Assembly: GCA_963989385.1 (NCBI GenBank)
Contig: OZ022503.1
Span: forward strand, 51,272,858 to 51,336,857
Direction: 5' to 3'
DNA length: 64,000 nt
DNA from: Ctena decussata
Lineage: Eukaryota > Mollusca > Bivalvia > Lucinida > Lucinidae
The first letter of the stretch is position 1; the number at the start of each line of letters is the position of its first letter. Both the position numbers and the translations under genes were made by a program. The notes beneath the pieces are model-generated. The model saw only the letters and a list, made by a program, of their open reading frames with translations. It was not told where the DNA came from and ran no database searches. Of this stretch, positions 1 to 11,054 are shown in pieces.

Positions 1-1300
1 TCCGAGCGCAGTTGGCCAGTGTTCTTGAAAGAGTGAGGATGTCATCTCCTCTCTATCTATGTAAACCTTCTTAGTTCTTTCACAGAACTTTAGAAATATT
101 TATTTAAACCAGGTATGTGAATTATTACATTTCGTTGTTTCTGAATTTTAACCTGGTATTTATTAGAATTATTTTCTAGAATTTGTCTTTGTGGAATAAC
201 TTGAAGTCTCAATGCAGAGTACTTTGAATTACTCTAGCAAATTAAGTTGAGTGCCTGAGACTTCATTATTCTTACATTACATACTATTCTCATATTAATA
301 TAGACGTGCAGGTTTCACTAAGAATTGTTATGCTAGGTGTGAGAGAGGAAATTGGAATTTGGTAGTCTAGTAGGTTAATGGCTTATGTGAGCCAGGGTAA
401 AAGGTTTGAACCCTGTTTGAGGCATAATATTCCAGTTTATGTTGTATCGGTCTGTGCATTTAGTTTCAGTGGCATTATTTTGCCCATGAACCGATATTTT
501 TCAGTAGAGTTGGTGTATTTATTCCATTGGCCTGGGTGTGATTCATGTATAAAGTTTGTAAATAGTTTTAAGTGCATAAATACAATAAGTTGTGGGATTT
601 TCGGCCCAGAATTTATTAAGTCGACACATAAACAGTTTCATTACTGAAACGTTTCATTAAATGTTGTTTTGTATTGGTAATGTGGTGCAATTTGTAGTGT
701 CTGTATTGTAATATTGTTTTGTTGTAGGATACCCTTTTTAACTGTCTGCATAAATATCAACTATCATCAACTATCTTCCTTGTCTGTTGACTACCAAAAA
801 GAGTCTTGTGCGACACAAATATTACACGTCAACATATTTCGATAAAACATATCAAAATTTCAGATATATTTTTCGGAGACGTTTTTTTCTATTTAAGCGT
901 TTATGTAAAATTAAGCAATATTCGATAGCTAATGAAAGGCCATATTTGCCTAAATCAGTACAAAATGCGGAAATAGTTGAAAAAAGTAATAACATATCTT
1001 TAAAGGCCTCTTAACGGCTCGCACTTTGGTATGACATGTATTGCAATATCTTTACGGACAAAAAACAAATGCGAAAATCATATAAAAACGAGCGCTATTT
1101 ATTTTGCATAAAAACACGTCAAACCCCCACATTTTCATGACGTCATAGAAAAAGAATGAGTTGTTTCACACTTAAAAGAAAGTCATTTCGGAATTTAGAA
1201 AGTGCTGAACTTCTTGATCATTGTTCTTTTACACGAAAACTGAAAATTTGGTTTTGTCCTATTCCACCTTAACTAACGACGTCTTTAGTTTTGAACAACT
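1..1300. other. Unassigned AT-rich sequence
   Basis: No coding exon, RNA gene or repeat was recognised. The longest frames (378-647 and 787-1014, plus strand) have no family motif and look like chance frames. Confidence 0.5.
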
Positions 1301-1826
1301 GGGGCCGAGTGCACAAAGGAGGCGTAAGCTACGCCGGCATAGGTTACGAATGTCGGCGCAACTAAGTCAATCTTGCGACTGTGTTAAAATCCAAGTGCAC
1401 GAAGCAGGCGTAAGTCAGGCGTAGTTGCGACTAGAGTACGACTAGCGTAGTGCTCTCAAATAAAATTAGCACGTGTGTTTGATGAATGGTTTTCTTACAT
1501 GATATGAGCCGCGTTAGGCATAAAGGTTGCTTAAGGCATCTGCAAACAGACAAGACTGAAACCAGTCTGTGAGTCCGTGATTTTAGATAGATCCTTCACT
1601 TTGAACCTGTAAAGTCCTTAAGTTCCATGCATAGTCTTCAGACTGGTATGGTATGATTCTGGTATGAGCCTCTGATGTTCGCATATGGCACATGTACCTT
1701 TTTGCATGTTATGGATCAATTATAAATCTGCACGACATATTTTAATCTTTTGTTGTTTTTCTTTTTCTTTAAAACTGATGTTCATTATAACACTTTCAAA
1801 CGTGCATGTGCCTTTGAGTTAAGATA

Positions 1827-3380
1827 ATGAAATATCAAAAAAAGAAGCTATACTGTACATTTATAGACTTCCAAAGAGCATTCGACACGGTATGGAGAGA
1901 GGGGCTATGGGTAAAAATACTGACACATAAAATCAGAGGGAAATGCTTCAATATAATATATAATTTATATCAGAATATCAAGTCCTGCGTATTTGTAAAT
2001 GGAGAAACCTCGGCATTTTTCGATTGCACTATCGGTGTCAGACAAGGAGACAATTTATCTCCCTTTCTGTTTAGCCTTTACCTAAATGATTTAGAAGAAT
2101 TTTTGAGATCACAGAATGTAAATGGGATCACTTGTAATACGAAACCTACGAATGATATCGACCGAGCAGTAATGTTTTTCAAATTATTCGTCTTTCTTGA
2201 CGCAGATGATACTGCTCTTGTCGCTGAATCCGCGAAAGATCTACAATACGCACTTGACACGTTTAAGACATATTGCACAACATGGAAATTAACAGTTAAT
2301 ATCAGTAAAACAAAAGTCATCGTTTTTGGAAAAGGGCGAATGCCCAAAAACATTACTTTCTCTTATGACAAAATACCATTAGAAGTTGTTAATAGTTATA
2401 AATACCTAGGAATATACTTTACTCGAACAGGGTCTTTCCACGTAACCATAAAACATATATACGAACAAGCAAATAAAGCACTCACAACACTGTTAAGAAA
2501 TGTTCATAACTTTCAGCTCGTCGTAGATTTGCAAATTAACCTTTTTGACAAAATGAATAAGCCGATTCTACTGTATGCATGCGAAGTATGGGGTTTTAGC
2601 AACTGCAAATTACTGGAGAAAGTTCAACTACGTTTTCTTAAATCCATGTTTAACTTGAAATCGTCGACACCTAACATATTTGTGTATGGCGAATACGGTG
2701 TTTATCCGATAGAAATAGATATACAGACCCGAATGGTTTCTTTTTGGACGAAATTAGTCGAAAGTGAAAGTAATAAGGTTTCTTCCATCTTATATCAATT
2801 CATGTACACTGAATATCGAACAGAAACCTCTGCATGGTTAAACTATGTCAAGAACATCCTCATAAAATGTGGTTTTAGTGGTTTTTGGGATAAACAAAGC
2901 GTAGACAATCCTGTATGGTTAGTAAAAAGCGTCAAACAAAAATTGAAGGATATATTCATAAATGAATGGTTTTCAAATGTCTCAAATAGCTCCACAAGTT
3001 TAAACTATAGGCTTTTTAAAGAAAAGTTCGAATTAGAATATTACATGTTAAAACTGCCCTTTAATATGAAAAGAGATTTATGCCACTTCCGAACCAGAAA
3101 CCACAGGCTCTCCATTGAAACGGGAAAATGGGTAGGTTTAGAGATGTCAGAAAGAAAATGTAATTTTTGCAAGCAAGAAGTAGGAGACGAATTTCACGTA
3201 TTGTTATGTTGCTCTGCTTTCAACACAGAACGAAAAAGTATATCAAACCGTATTTTATTTCAAACCCAAACGTTATTAAGTTTCATGAACTGATGAATGT
3301 CAGAACATTAAACAGCTAAAGAACCTATGTAAGTTCATCAAAATTATATTGCAATTAGCATCTTCCAATAATAGCTTATA
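1827..3380 (+). pseudogene. 5'-truncated LINE reverse transcriptase with altered YADD motif
   Basis: Reverse transcriptase of a non-LTR retrotransposon, which copies element RNA into DNA at the target site. The open frame 1827-3293 (488 residues) starts inside the RT domain, so no endonuclease or N-terminal part is present. Motif A (FIDFQRAFD) is at residues 12-20 and motif B (GVRQGDNLSP) at 70-79. Motif C reads FLDADDT at 123-129: the aromatic residue before ADD is Asp, consistent with one base change at 2199. A C-terminal zinc knuckle has Cys445, Cys448, His457 and Cys461. After the stop at 3293, the other two frames carry what looks like the missing tail (KFHELMN, then NIKQLKNLCKFIKII, to about 3380), so there are frameshifts near 3278-3301. 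It is a dead copy; the clade was not resolved. Confidence 0.85.
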
Positions 3381-3479
3381 ACTCTGTATATCATATAATA
3401 ACTTTGCCTATGTACTTATATTATATGTATATAAACTTTTCAGTTTTGGCGATGACTAGAAAGATACATGGTCGGGGGG

Positions 3480-4085
3480 GGCATGATGCTTGGATCTTGG
3501 ATCGACCACATGCACCCTGACCATGTCGAAGTCTTTCTCTGAACCATTTATTATTCAAAAATCGCCAGGTCAGGTTGCAAGGGTTTGGACGTCGGATCAG
3601 CCATTTGCAGCCTGGCCATGTTAACCTCTTCATATATCATGCATCATATACTAGTTTAAAATAGTCAGTTTGGCAGCAACACACTGGCACGGTCTTGGAT
3701 CGGCCTTGGGTCGACGCTGATCCAACGTCGTGACGTTGACTCAGCGTTGGTCCAATGTTGATTCAAGATTGTAAGCCCGGTGGGAAGTGGAATGAGGCAA
3801 GGTCAGGGTGCTTAAGATACGGTTATTGGTTTGGTCACATGTACCTGGCAACGTTGTTGTATTGTACACCATTATATAACCCGGCAGTTACAGTTTTGAG
3901 ACACGGTCAGGGTGCCTGAGGTAGGACCTTGCTTCAGCCACACGCACCCTGACCGTGTCAGTACCATGAACACAATTTTTTATTTATTCAGTAGTGTTGC
4001 TATTTAGCAGTAAGCAGTATCAGGCAATGCGTCAGGGCTCATGATACCGGGACATCGTCTCAGCCACATGCGCCCTGGCCATGAA
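3480..4085. repeat. Degenerate tandem units with ACCCTGACC core
   Basis: Diverged units of roughly 90-125 bp repeat a block ending in CACATGCACCCTGACCATG or variants, near 3510, 3610, 3840, 3950 and 4075. Several units also carry the inverted form GGTCAGGGTGC, so each can form a hairpin. A GACGTT-rich miniature element sits in the middle. Confidence 0.5.
3690..3784. mobile_element. GACGTC/AACGTTG miniature element, copy A
   Basis: Short near-palindromic sequence centred on CAACGTCGTGACGTTG, ending in GCCCGGTGGG. It belongs to the same family as the copies at 17862, 30015, 44931 and 56534. Confidence 0.55.
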
Positions 4086-4589
4086 ATTTAATTGTCAAAA
4101 CGCTTCGATGGACCGCTCACTTCCCGGAGCTGTCAAGGTATGGGTGTGGTCAACCGGCAACTTGACAGTCCCGGGTGAGACGTCCTGCAAGTTGTGTTCA
4201 TGTGAAATAATGTATATAATAGTTCTTGTATTTGTATTGTTTACCTTAATTTGTTCATTTACTAATTACATCTTTTTTTCTTTTCTTTGAAATGTTTAAA
4301 AACATTAATTCTAAATCAGACGAAGCCCTTTTCTGAAAAGATTCTAAGCGTCAAAAATTTGAATGAAATACAATAATCAGCTGCTTCGCCGGCAAATGAA
4401 ATTCAGATGATACCGCAAGGATTCTAAGGGTTGGGACACCTAGGATGATCAGCTGATGATAATCGTAAGTGCCCTGAAAGTTGAACTGTCCGGTTTTTCC
4501 CGGTGCGAGGTATGGGGGTACGAGGAACAGTGGAGGCCCTGATCAGACTGCTCCCGCAGGGACGGTCTGATCTGGGTCTGCCCTGTTTG

Positions 4590-5690
4590 CTCAGACCTAT
4601 TTGTTACGGCGTTTATAATCATGTAGACAGTGAATGTCCCGAAAAGACTGCTCCTTTAGGGGCGGTCTGGTCTGGGCCACAGGAGTTTGTATTTATGTCT
4701 GTAGCACGCTGGCAAAGCTCCCATGCCGATTTTAACAATACCGATGCGAGGCAGAGAAAGGATGGAAACGTGCTCATTTTCAGCCAGGGTACGAAAATAC
4801 GTTAGTCATTCATCAAAATTCTTATTTCGTAGATTTTCGCCGGCAAATGCCGGTACTAAGTAACGAATTTGTATATTCTTTAAACCTAAGTTCAGTAGTT
4901 TATCGATATCTTCTTTATCTGCGAGTAATTATCTTTTACAGCCCCAAATTTGTGACGATTTCTGTCGGCACGACTTCCATTGCGTAAAAGGAGCGTTCCG
5001 AATGTGATGATTTTTTTCGAGCGTATGAGAGAGCGGTCCACTGAAACACCCCGAGCCAAAAGACATGGTCATACTAAATACTGCAAGGTACCACTGATAT
5101 ACGCCGTCCACTACAGGCCAAATCAAATTTTTTTCTTAAATAAAAGTGAAGGAAATAAATCATTTAACAAACATAAAAATGTCATCTATACTTGACATCA
5201 GTTGTTGGTAAGTAGATATAAAGACCCTAGCTTCAGATGAAGGTCGCCCAAAATTCTCGTAGTACCGGCATTTACTAAAAATGATCCGAGTCAAAAGGCG
5301 CTTGCTGTTTCATTCGAAATGCTCCTTTTACGCAATGGAAGTCGTGCCGACAGAAAATGTCACAAATTTGGGGCTGTAAAAGATAATTACTCGCAGATAA
5401 AGAAGATATCGATAAACTACTGAGCTTAGGTTTAAAGGATATACAAATTCGTTACTCAGTACCGGCATTTTCCGGCGAAAATCTGCGAAATTAGAATTTT
5501 GACGAATGACGAACGTATTTTTGTACCCTGGCTGAAAATGAGCACGTTTCCATCCTTTCTCTGCTTCGCATCGGTATTGTTAAAATCGGCACGGGAGCTT
5601 TGCCAGCGTGCTACAGACATAAATACAAACTCCTGTGTCTGGGCCTACCTCTACCTCTTTTTGCTCAGACCTATCTGTCCCGATCTTGAT
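4590..5690. repeat. Large foldback (inverted) repeat with arms over 300 bp
   Basis: The left arm (about 4679-5010) and the right arm (about 5308-5650) are inverted copies of each other. The best-matching 150 bp (left 4840-4990) differ by only a handful of bases. Both arms include the blocks ATTTTCGCCGG, CAGTAGTTTATCGATATC and GCACGACTTCCATTGCG. The loop is about 300 bp with no recognisable gene. Weaker inverted similarity (AGACCTAT plus a GGGCC...CAGGAG block) extends the arms outward to about 4590 and 5690. It is probably a foldback or MITE-like insertion, or a secondary inversion of one. Confidence 0.8.
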
Positions 5691-5729
5691 AACCTTGCGG
5701 TATATAACATGAAACAGTATATTAGATAA

Positions 5730-6269
5730 AACAACAACAAGTTGAACAACAAATATTGATATAAAATAAAGAAATTAATAGATTTTACTTACAGCAGCGA
5801 AATCATAATTCCTGCGAAAACTTGTTAAAGAATCCGTCAGTGACAAGATTAAAAGCTTTCTTCGTGCACTATATCAGCAAGGACTCGTGCTGCCTACAGG
5901 TTTTTTGTAGGTATGCACGGATTTTTGCTGCATATAGTGGACCCATTATGGGAGACTTTTATTGCCAGTCCTCCTGGTTAACATAGGGAAAATGGTTTTA
6001 AAAAATGGGAGAAGAAAAACATATCTTTGATATCAATTTGGCTACTGTCTAACTTAAATGTATGTATTTTCCCTGTTTAGCACGTATATGAAAATGTTTC
6101 TGTTGTATTATTGTACTCCACGCATGCTTATTCGTTTATATTTATATTTAAACCTCTGTTGCCATATTTTGTATGGAAAGAGTGAATAAAAGAATATATA
6201 TATAAATTGTTGGCGATGTATAAGGACAATTCGGAGATGCTAAATTCCAAATTTTCTAATGTGACCACG
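5730..6269. other. Unassigned interior of the Harbinger-like remnant
   Basis: It contains a small local hairpin near 5865-5940 (ATATCAGCA...TGCTGCATAT with an inner CTACAGG/CCTGTAG type pairing). No domain was recognised; it may be degraded transposase or a later insertion. Confidence 0.4.
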
Positions 6270-6482
6270 TCAAGAATGAAAAAAATGGGAAGAAATACAG
6301 TCCGCAGTAAATGCAATTGGGAAGCAATGGCGTGGCAAACGAAACCGTTCATATAGCTCTACATCATTATATGTATCCAATGGATTTGCTATGTCTCTGA
6401 TTATCCTGTCTCTCTTTAAAACCCTTCTATATTGCAAATCGTGCATCCAGTGTAACATTCCGGCCATGTTTAAATGAAACAC
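6270..6482 (-). pseudogene. Harbinger transposase (HARBI1-like) N-terminal fragment
   Basis: The 70-codon frame carries RRVLKRDRIIRD followed by NPLDTYNDVELYERFRLPRH. This is the typical N-terminal block of PIF/Harbinger transposases and of the related host nuclease HARBI1, just before the helix-turn-helix region. The downstream helix-turn-helix and DDE nuclease are absent: after FRLPRH the frame runs into unrelated residues and stops. The real protein may have had an intron here, but no continuation was found nearby. Position and direction fit the 5' end of the transposon bounded at 6674. Confidence 0.75.
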
Positions 6483-6682
6483 TAACGGAATAACTCAAAA
6501 TGAACATCTTACGCCAGTGTTAAGTCTACTATAAAGCAGACGTGAGTTTTAGAGCGATTTTACGACTAAGTTTGCGACACGCCTCGGTTGTGCACACGGA
6601 TTAAATTTCTGCGACAACTTTACGACGGTCGTACGTCGAGCGTACGCTTACGTCTGCTTTGTGCACTCGGCCCCTGGGCACT

Positions 6683-6898
6683 GGCCCCAAAGTTATAAAA
6701 CTTTGTTCATGCTTAGCTGAGTTGATAGCAAATTACTGATAAGTACAGTTGTTTTCTTGCTCAGTTTAGCTGAGTATGAAATTTTCTCTGCTTATGAATA
6801 TGAAAATGCCAACATCAGTTGGCATTTTCATACTTATCAGCAGAGAAAATTTCATGCTCAGCTGAGTTGAGCACGAAATTGTTTATAACCTCGGGCCC
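6683..6898. mobile_element. Hairpin MITE, CTCAGCTGAG family, copy 1
   Basis: It is bounded by GGCCCC and GGGCCC with inverted arms around TTATAAA. Internal nested inverted repeats include GCTCAGCTGAGTTGAGC and a central AATGCCAACnnnnGTTGGCATT hairpin. Related copies lie at 16774-17016 and 17352-17592. It starts 9 bp beyond the Harbinger end. Confidence 0.8.
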
Positions 6899-8004
6899 AG
6901 AGCTCGACATCAGGTATACATATTGTAATGATGGGCTGTTACATCATCTTTGCAGGAGCAAGAAAAATTATAGTCTTGATCTACGACAAAACGCGACCTT
7001 ATTTGAAGCAGTAAACAAACTAAGGGATCAATACCTAAGTGAATGGGTGAATTTTAATTGGAAACAACTCCATCAATTTCATTTAATCTCCTTTCTCGAT
7101 GGCGATAATCTCTTAGTAAAAAAGAACAAAAAATAATTCGCTTTCTGAGCTAATTCTCCGCTTGAAGACTTGAAGAACCAATCTACTTTCGGAGGGGTCT
7201 CGTCGCCGCGAAAAGCAAACAGAAGACATAAATTCGGCCCTGTGAGAAGAAATTGCGGTGAAACATGGACCTGTATTCATAGACCTTATGGGTGCAGACC
7301 ATTGATGGCAGCTACGGACAAACCAATATATACCAGTTAACATCGACAGATACTGTATTTTTCCGTTGACTAGGTCTTTAAACACAACGCAAAGCGCCTG
7401 GCGAGATTCGAGCTCGAATCTCTTCGGTCATGGGTCGGGGGCACTACCAACAGCGCACTGCGCTCATCAATACAATTTTATGATCATATACAATTTTTTT
7501 GGTATCGCAAGTCTCATGAAAACGGTTGTTGTCAAATAGTTGGCAGCGCAAACAATTTATGGCTAGAATCAAATTAACAGACTACTGCTCGGAACAATAC
7601 AATTATGAGAGTTGCGGCAACAGTGCAGATCTGTAAACGCTGAGAATTCCAAACATAAAAAAGTTATACATGTATATTTATTGATATTTTAGAGATTTGC
7701 TCTAGTCCTTATGTTTTATGATTTTGTTTTCTTTTTTGTTAGTCAAATCAAATGAAGGAGAGAATTCACCAGAAATACTTTTAACAGACCTAACTACAGA
7801 TCATGCCCGCCCCCCCCCCCCCCCCCCCCCCCCCCCCACCCCCGAACAAACTGTGTTCCTTATGGTTAGCAAACATTGATTGTTTCATGTTTCACCTTTC
7901 CCTTTTTCTCAAAAGTCCATTGATTTTAGAATTTGTTCTGACCGTATATTTTATTCACAGAGTGACATTCAGACTTGAATATCTTGCATGCTTTTCTGAT
8001 TTCA
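6899..8004. other. Unassigned sequence with a poly-C tract
   Basis: No gene recognised. A run of about 28 C lies at 7810-7837. Both strands have frames of 90-105 codons around 6819-7385 without family features. Confidence 0.45.
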
Positions 8005-8409
8005 TCACATTATGATAAACATTTTGCAGAAAATGCATTCTTTGCTTAGATTCTTTCTTCTCAGGAAACTGAAATATAGTCTAGGGCAGGCATAGTTCTT
8101 TCCCTTTGACCGCAAAATTAAATAAAGGGAACGATGTCTTGACGTTTTGTACCAAAGGAATTTCGTCCAATGGTAAGTGCTACTAAATAAATCGCAGGCA
8201 TATTTCCATCTGATGTCAAAATTACGATGCTTTATAAGACTAGCATCTTTATTTGGTAGCAGAACAATAATTTGCACCATCAAATTCATTCTAATTAGGA
8301 AAAGCTCGGATAGAATGGCGTGGAATACTATGTTTAAAGAAAGGCCTAAACTTTGAAGATGTGTTGTTAGCAGGGCCAACATGAATAACACGTGCATGCA
8401 TCCTTTCAT
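8005..8409 (-). CDS. Hypothetical ORF with signal-peptide-like start
   Basis: Not recognised. The frame continues upstream to 8469, but the methionine at 8409 (residue 21) is followed by KGCMHVLFMLALLTTHLQSL. This has the charge and hydrophobic core of a secretion signal, and an A sits three bases before the ATG. The mature part is basic, with cysteines near the C-terminus (ECIFCKM). A second hydrophobic stretch (residues about 27-50 of the short form) could instead make it a membrane protein. No splice sites, partner exons or polyadenylation signal were identified. At 134 codons in AT-rich DNA a chance frame is quite possible. Confidence 0.2.
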   Translation of the reverse strand: MKGCMHVLFMLALLTTHLQSLGLSLNIVFHAILSELFLIRMNLMVQIIVLLPNKDASLIKHRNFDIRWKYACDLFSSTYHWTKFLWYKTSRHRSLYLILRSKGKNYACPRLYFSFLRRKNLSKECIFCKMFIIM

Positions 8410-8469
8410 GTTATTCCACTCAAAATAGACACAGTATGCCAGATATTGAAAAGCGGTTTGTTTGATCAT

Positions 8470-8937
8470 TTACAGTTTGTAAGGAATAGTAGACCACACG
8501 CACATTTTGACATGAAAAAAGGAGAAAATACAATAATATTTTTGAAAGGGAGTGGAGGTAATGAATAAGTATCTGAAACGAAACTTGAAGTCAAAAGTAG
8601 ACATAAAATCATTTATATCATGGAGTGAGTCTTAGTGATAGGGGAGCTCGAATAAAAGTTCGCAATATTGAAGGTGTGTCCATATATTATGATATTAAGC
8701 ACAATAACAGCAACTTCGGAAAATTTGTTGATGAAATTTGCATTTCTTCAACAATGATGCATCAAAATGACAATAAAGTTAAATACTCAAACTAATTTTT
8801 GACCCAGTATAAAATATTACAATAGTTTCCAAAACAATTTCATATTCTTTTCTTATTTGTTAATTTGTTAAAGACAGCAAGATTTAAGTGCAAAAATTTA
8901 ATTAAACATTAATTGATGTTAAATCTAAATAGTAATT
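8470..8937. other. Unassigned AT-rich sequence
   Basis: No gene or repeat recognised. Confidence 0.4.
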
Positions 8938-9174
8938 TGAGCCGCAACATGACAAACCAACAATGTGGTTGTGCGCCCAGCGCAGACTCAGATCAGCCTG
9001 GGCATCTGCCCAGTCTGATCAGAGTCTTCGCTGTCCGCATGCAGGAAGCTTAGACCCTTAGCTACCTTTTAAGCGCTTAGCAAAGAGTCTGAGTGGACTG
9101 GGCGGATGCCCAGGCTGATCTGAGTCTATGCTGGGCGCACAACCACTTTGTTGGTTTTCTCGTGTCGCTGCTCA
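8938..9174. mobile_element. TGAGCCGCGAC inverted-repeat MITE, copy 1
   Basis: About 235 bp, made of two inverted arms of about 100 bp. It starts TGAGCCGC and ends with the inverse near GCTCA; both arms carry TGCGCCCAGCGCAGACTC-like and CAGCCTGGGCAT-like blocks. Complete copies also lie at 13515, 40157, 41843 and 49008. Coding capacity is nil. Confidence 0.9.
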
Positions 9175-9195
9175 TTTGTTGAGAGTGACTTTGGC

Positions 9196-9226
<31 letters not shown>

Positions 9227-10484
9227 GAAAATTATTAATAATAACAAAACAAAATGCGAGTCAGATTAAATGGTTTTACTCATTGTGAGAACAAGTCTCA
9301 TAACAAGAATATAAAAGAAATCTACGAAATGCCTCGTGTTTACAAGTTTACAAATACTGATATAGATTATATCCCTACCCCCTAAAATGCTAAGCTTTAA
9401 TTGAGAATGAGGGTACCCTTTTGATTTACTAAGAACTTCCGTAATTGACCGTCGAAAAAAAACCACAAAACAAATGAAAGTGGTCGAAGTACCCACATCG
9501 TAAGTCCGAACTCGTGAGGCATTTAAACATAGACTATTCGGGAATGTTTTCGATACATAGACTGCAAAACAGAGGGTCTGATCAGGTACCCGCGGGTAGT
9601 AAGCCTCACCTGCCTATTATACTACACCCACCATATCTATTTACCAGTTGAAAAAGTCAGTGAAAATAAAATTCCGGTATTTGAAAGCTTATCTAAGCTT
9701 CGGCTAAGGCCACCAAATCGGAAATTAGTTAAAAAAACGGCCACATTGTAGAGATCAAAGAGGTTATGATGTCTCCCATAAAACTTTTAAATGTCGACAC
9801 AAGCTTTACTTTATGACAAACTAACTGAAAAGCAAGAAATATTTGCTACTATACCAGTACTTTACAATCTCAAATATTTCTACAAGTTTTGAAAAACTCA
9901 AGCTCTTTTAAAGATGCCAAGAACAATTTATATATTGCGTGTCTTTGGCAGTGCATTATATATCACACTACATAGGTTTTGCAAAAATCATACATCATTA
10001 AGCTTTCAGTGTATGTTTAGATAATTTTTTTACTTTCTGTATGTTCATTCTCTTTTCGTTTTGTCAAACTTAATTGCTTTTCAAAAGATTTTTCCTGAAC
10101 TATACAAGCCTCAAACCTGCTATAGTATAAAAGCTTGACTAAGGTGTATCGTGTAGCGACTTGGTCTCCTGTTATTCCAACTGTTTTTCTCTCCATGGAA
10201 ATGTTGACCAATGCTAAATATTTTGTAACTGATTTCTAAGAAACTGAGTATCGAACTTTGTGCAATATATAATCATGATCAATTGTATCGTAAAACATAC
10301 AAATAATGGAATACTTATTCTTCTGTTGTTCTACTATTCTTTCTATCCAGACTGATTCATAAAAGAACTTTGAAAAGCTATGCATGCTAGAAGCCTCCGA
10401 CTCGTTAGACTAACTGTAATTGTGAAGTGACACGTGGTTTTCTGGCTTTTTGTTCCTGTATTATTTCATGCTTCTTTCTCTTCG
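9175..10484. other. Unassigned sequence with a poly-A run
   Basis: A run of 24 A at 9196-9219 follows the MITE. Frames on either strand (for example 9266-9496 and 10017-10211, minus) show no family features. Confidence 0.45.
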
Positions 10485-10740
10485 CAAAGTAAAAGATAGG
10501 CAATGATCAGGAATTAGCACAATCAAACCCCAAATTCCACCCTTAAACCCTAAAAGCAGACGTATAGGCAAGTGTTATGTTTTTCCTAAATGGTTGCTGA
10601 GGAGAAGCCAGAAGCCTCAAAATGTGTAGAGTAGACACAAATGAAAAAATGTATCATGCAAGCAGACTTGGGATGTGGGATCTGATTGTATTAACTCCTG
10701 ATCATTTTTTATTTATTTGTTTTACTTTGGGGTCAATTGC
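10485..10740. repeat. Inverted-repeat element related to the tandem array at 23640-23880
   Basis: The left side reads GCAAAGTAAAAGATAGGCAA then TGATCAGGAAT and CAATCAAA. The right side carries the same blocks inverted (ATTGTATTAACTCCTGATCA and TTTTACTTTGGGG). Similar units are tandemly repeated at 23640-23880. Confidence 0.6.
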
Positions 10741-10909
10741 TTGATATACAAATCAATTGAATTACCACGACATTGCAATGTTTCAATTAAATTACAATTA
10801 CACTTTTTTGATTTTAGCGAGCTAAAATTACTTTCAATTACTTTTAAATTACTGTCACGCCGAGGCATTCCACTGAAACAATATGTCGCCTTTCCTATGG
10901 TAGGTGTGA

Positions 10910-10927
10910 GGGGGGGGGGGGGGGGGG
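10910..10927. repeat. Poly-G run
   Basis: About 18 consecutive G bases. Confidence 0.9.
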
Positions 10928-11054
10928 CCAAATTAACCCAAGTCTGCATGTAAGGAATAATGAACTTTCCTGGCTTACTTGTCCTGTTGTTGCTTTCCAA
11001 ATAGGCCAATGTAAATTGTTTGAAACTTTTCAAAATAGAAGCCTCAAATTTAGT

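Larger units (their letters stand above)
1301..6674 (-). mobile_element. PIF/Harbinger-type transposon remnant with matching ends
   Basis: The left end reads GGGGCCGAGTGCACAAAG from 1301, and the same sequence occurs inverted ending at 6674. The match continues with one or two substitutions into a CGTAAGC block. A Harbinger-like transposase N-terminus lies about 190 bp inside the right end and reads inward on the minus strand, as expected for an element whose 5' end is at 6674. No clean 3-bp TWA target duplication is visible. The interior is mostly later insertions (LINE, tandem units, foldback repeat), so the nuclease domain is missing. A second partial copy of the end motif lies at about 1391-1425. 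The two ends could belong to separate copies; treating them as one element is an inference. Confidence 0.55.

Noticed and set aside
3421..3633. Minus-strand frame resembling a protein in composition
   Set aside because: It lies in degenerate tandem units, and no motif is conserved between units.
7390..7465. tRNA-like sequence on the minus strand
   Set aside because: A box-B-like GATTCGAGCTCGAATC palindrome is present, but no cloverleaf or body matching the SINE families could be drawn.
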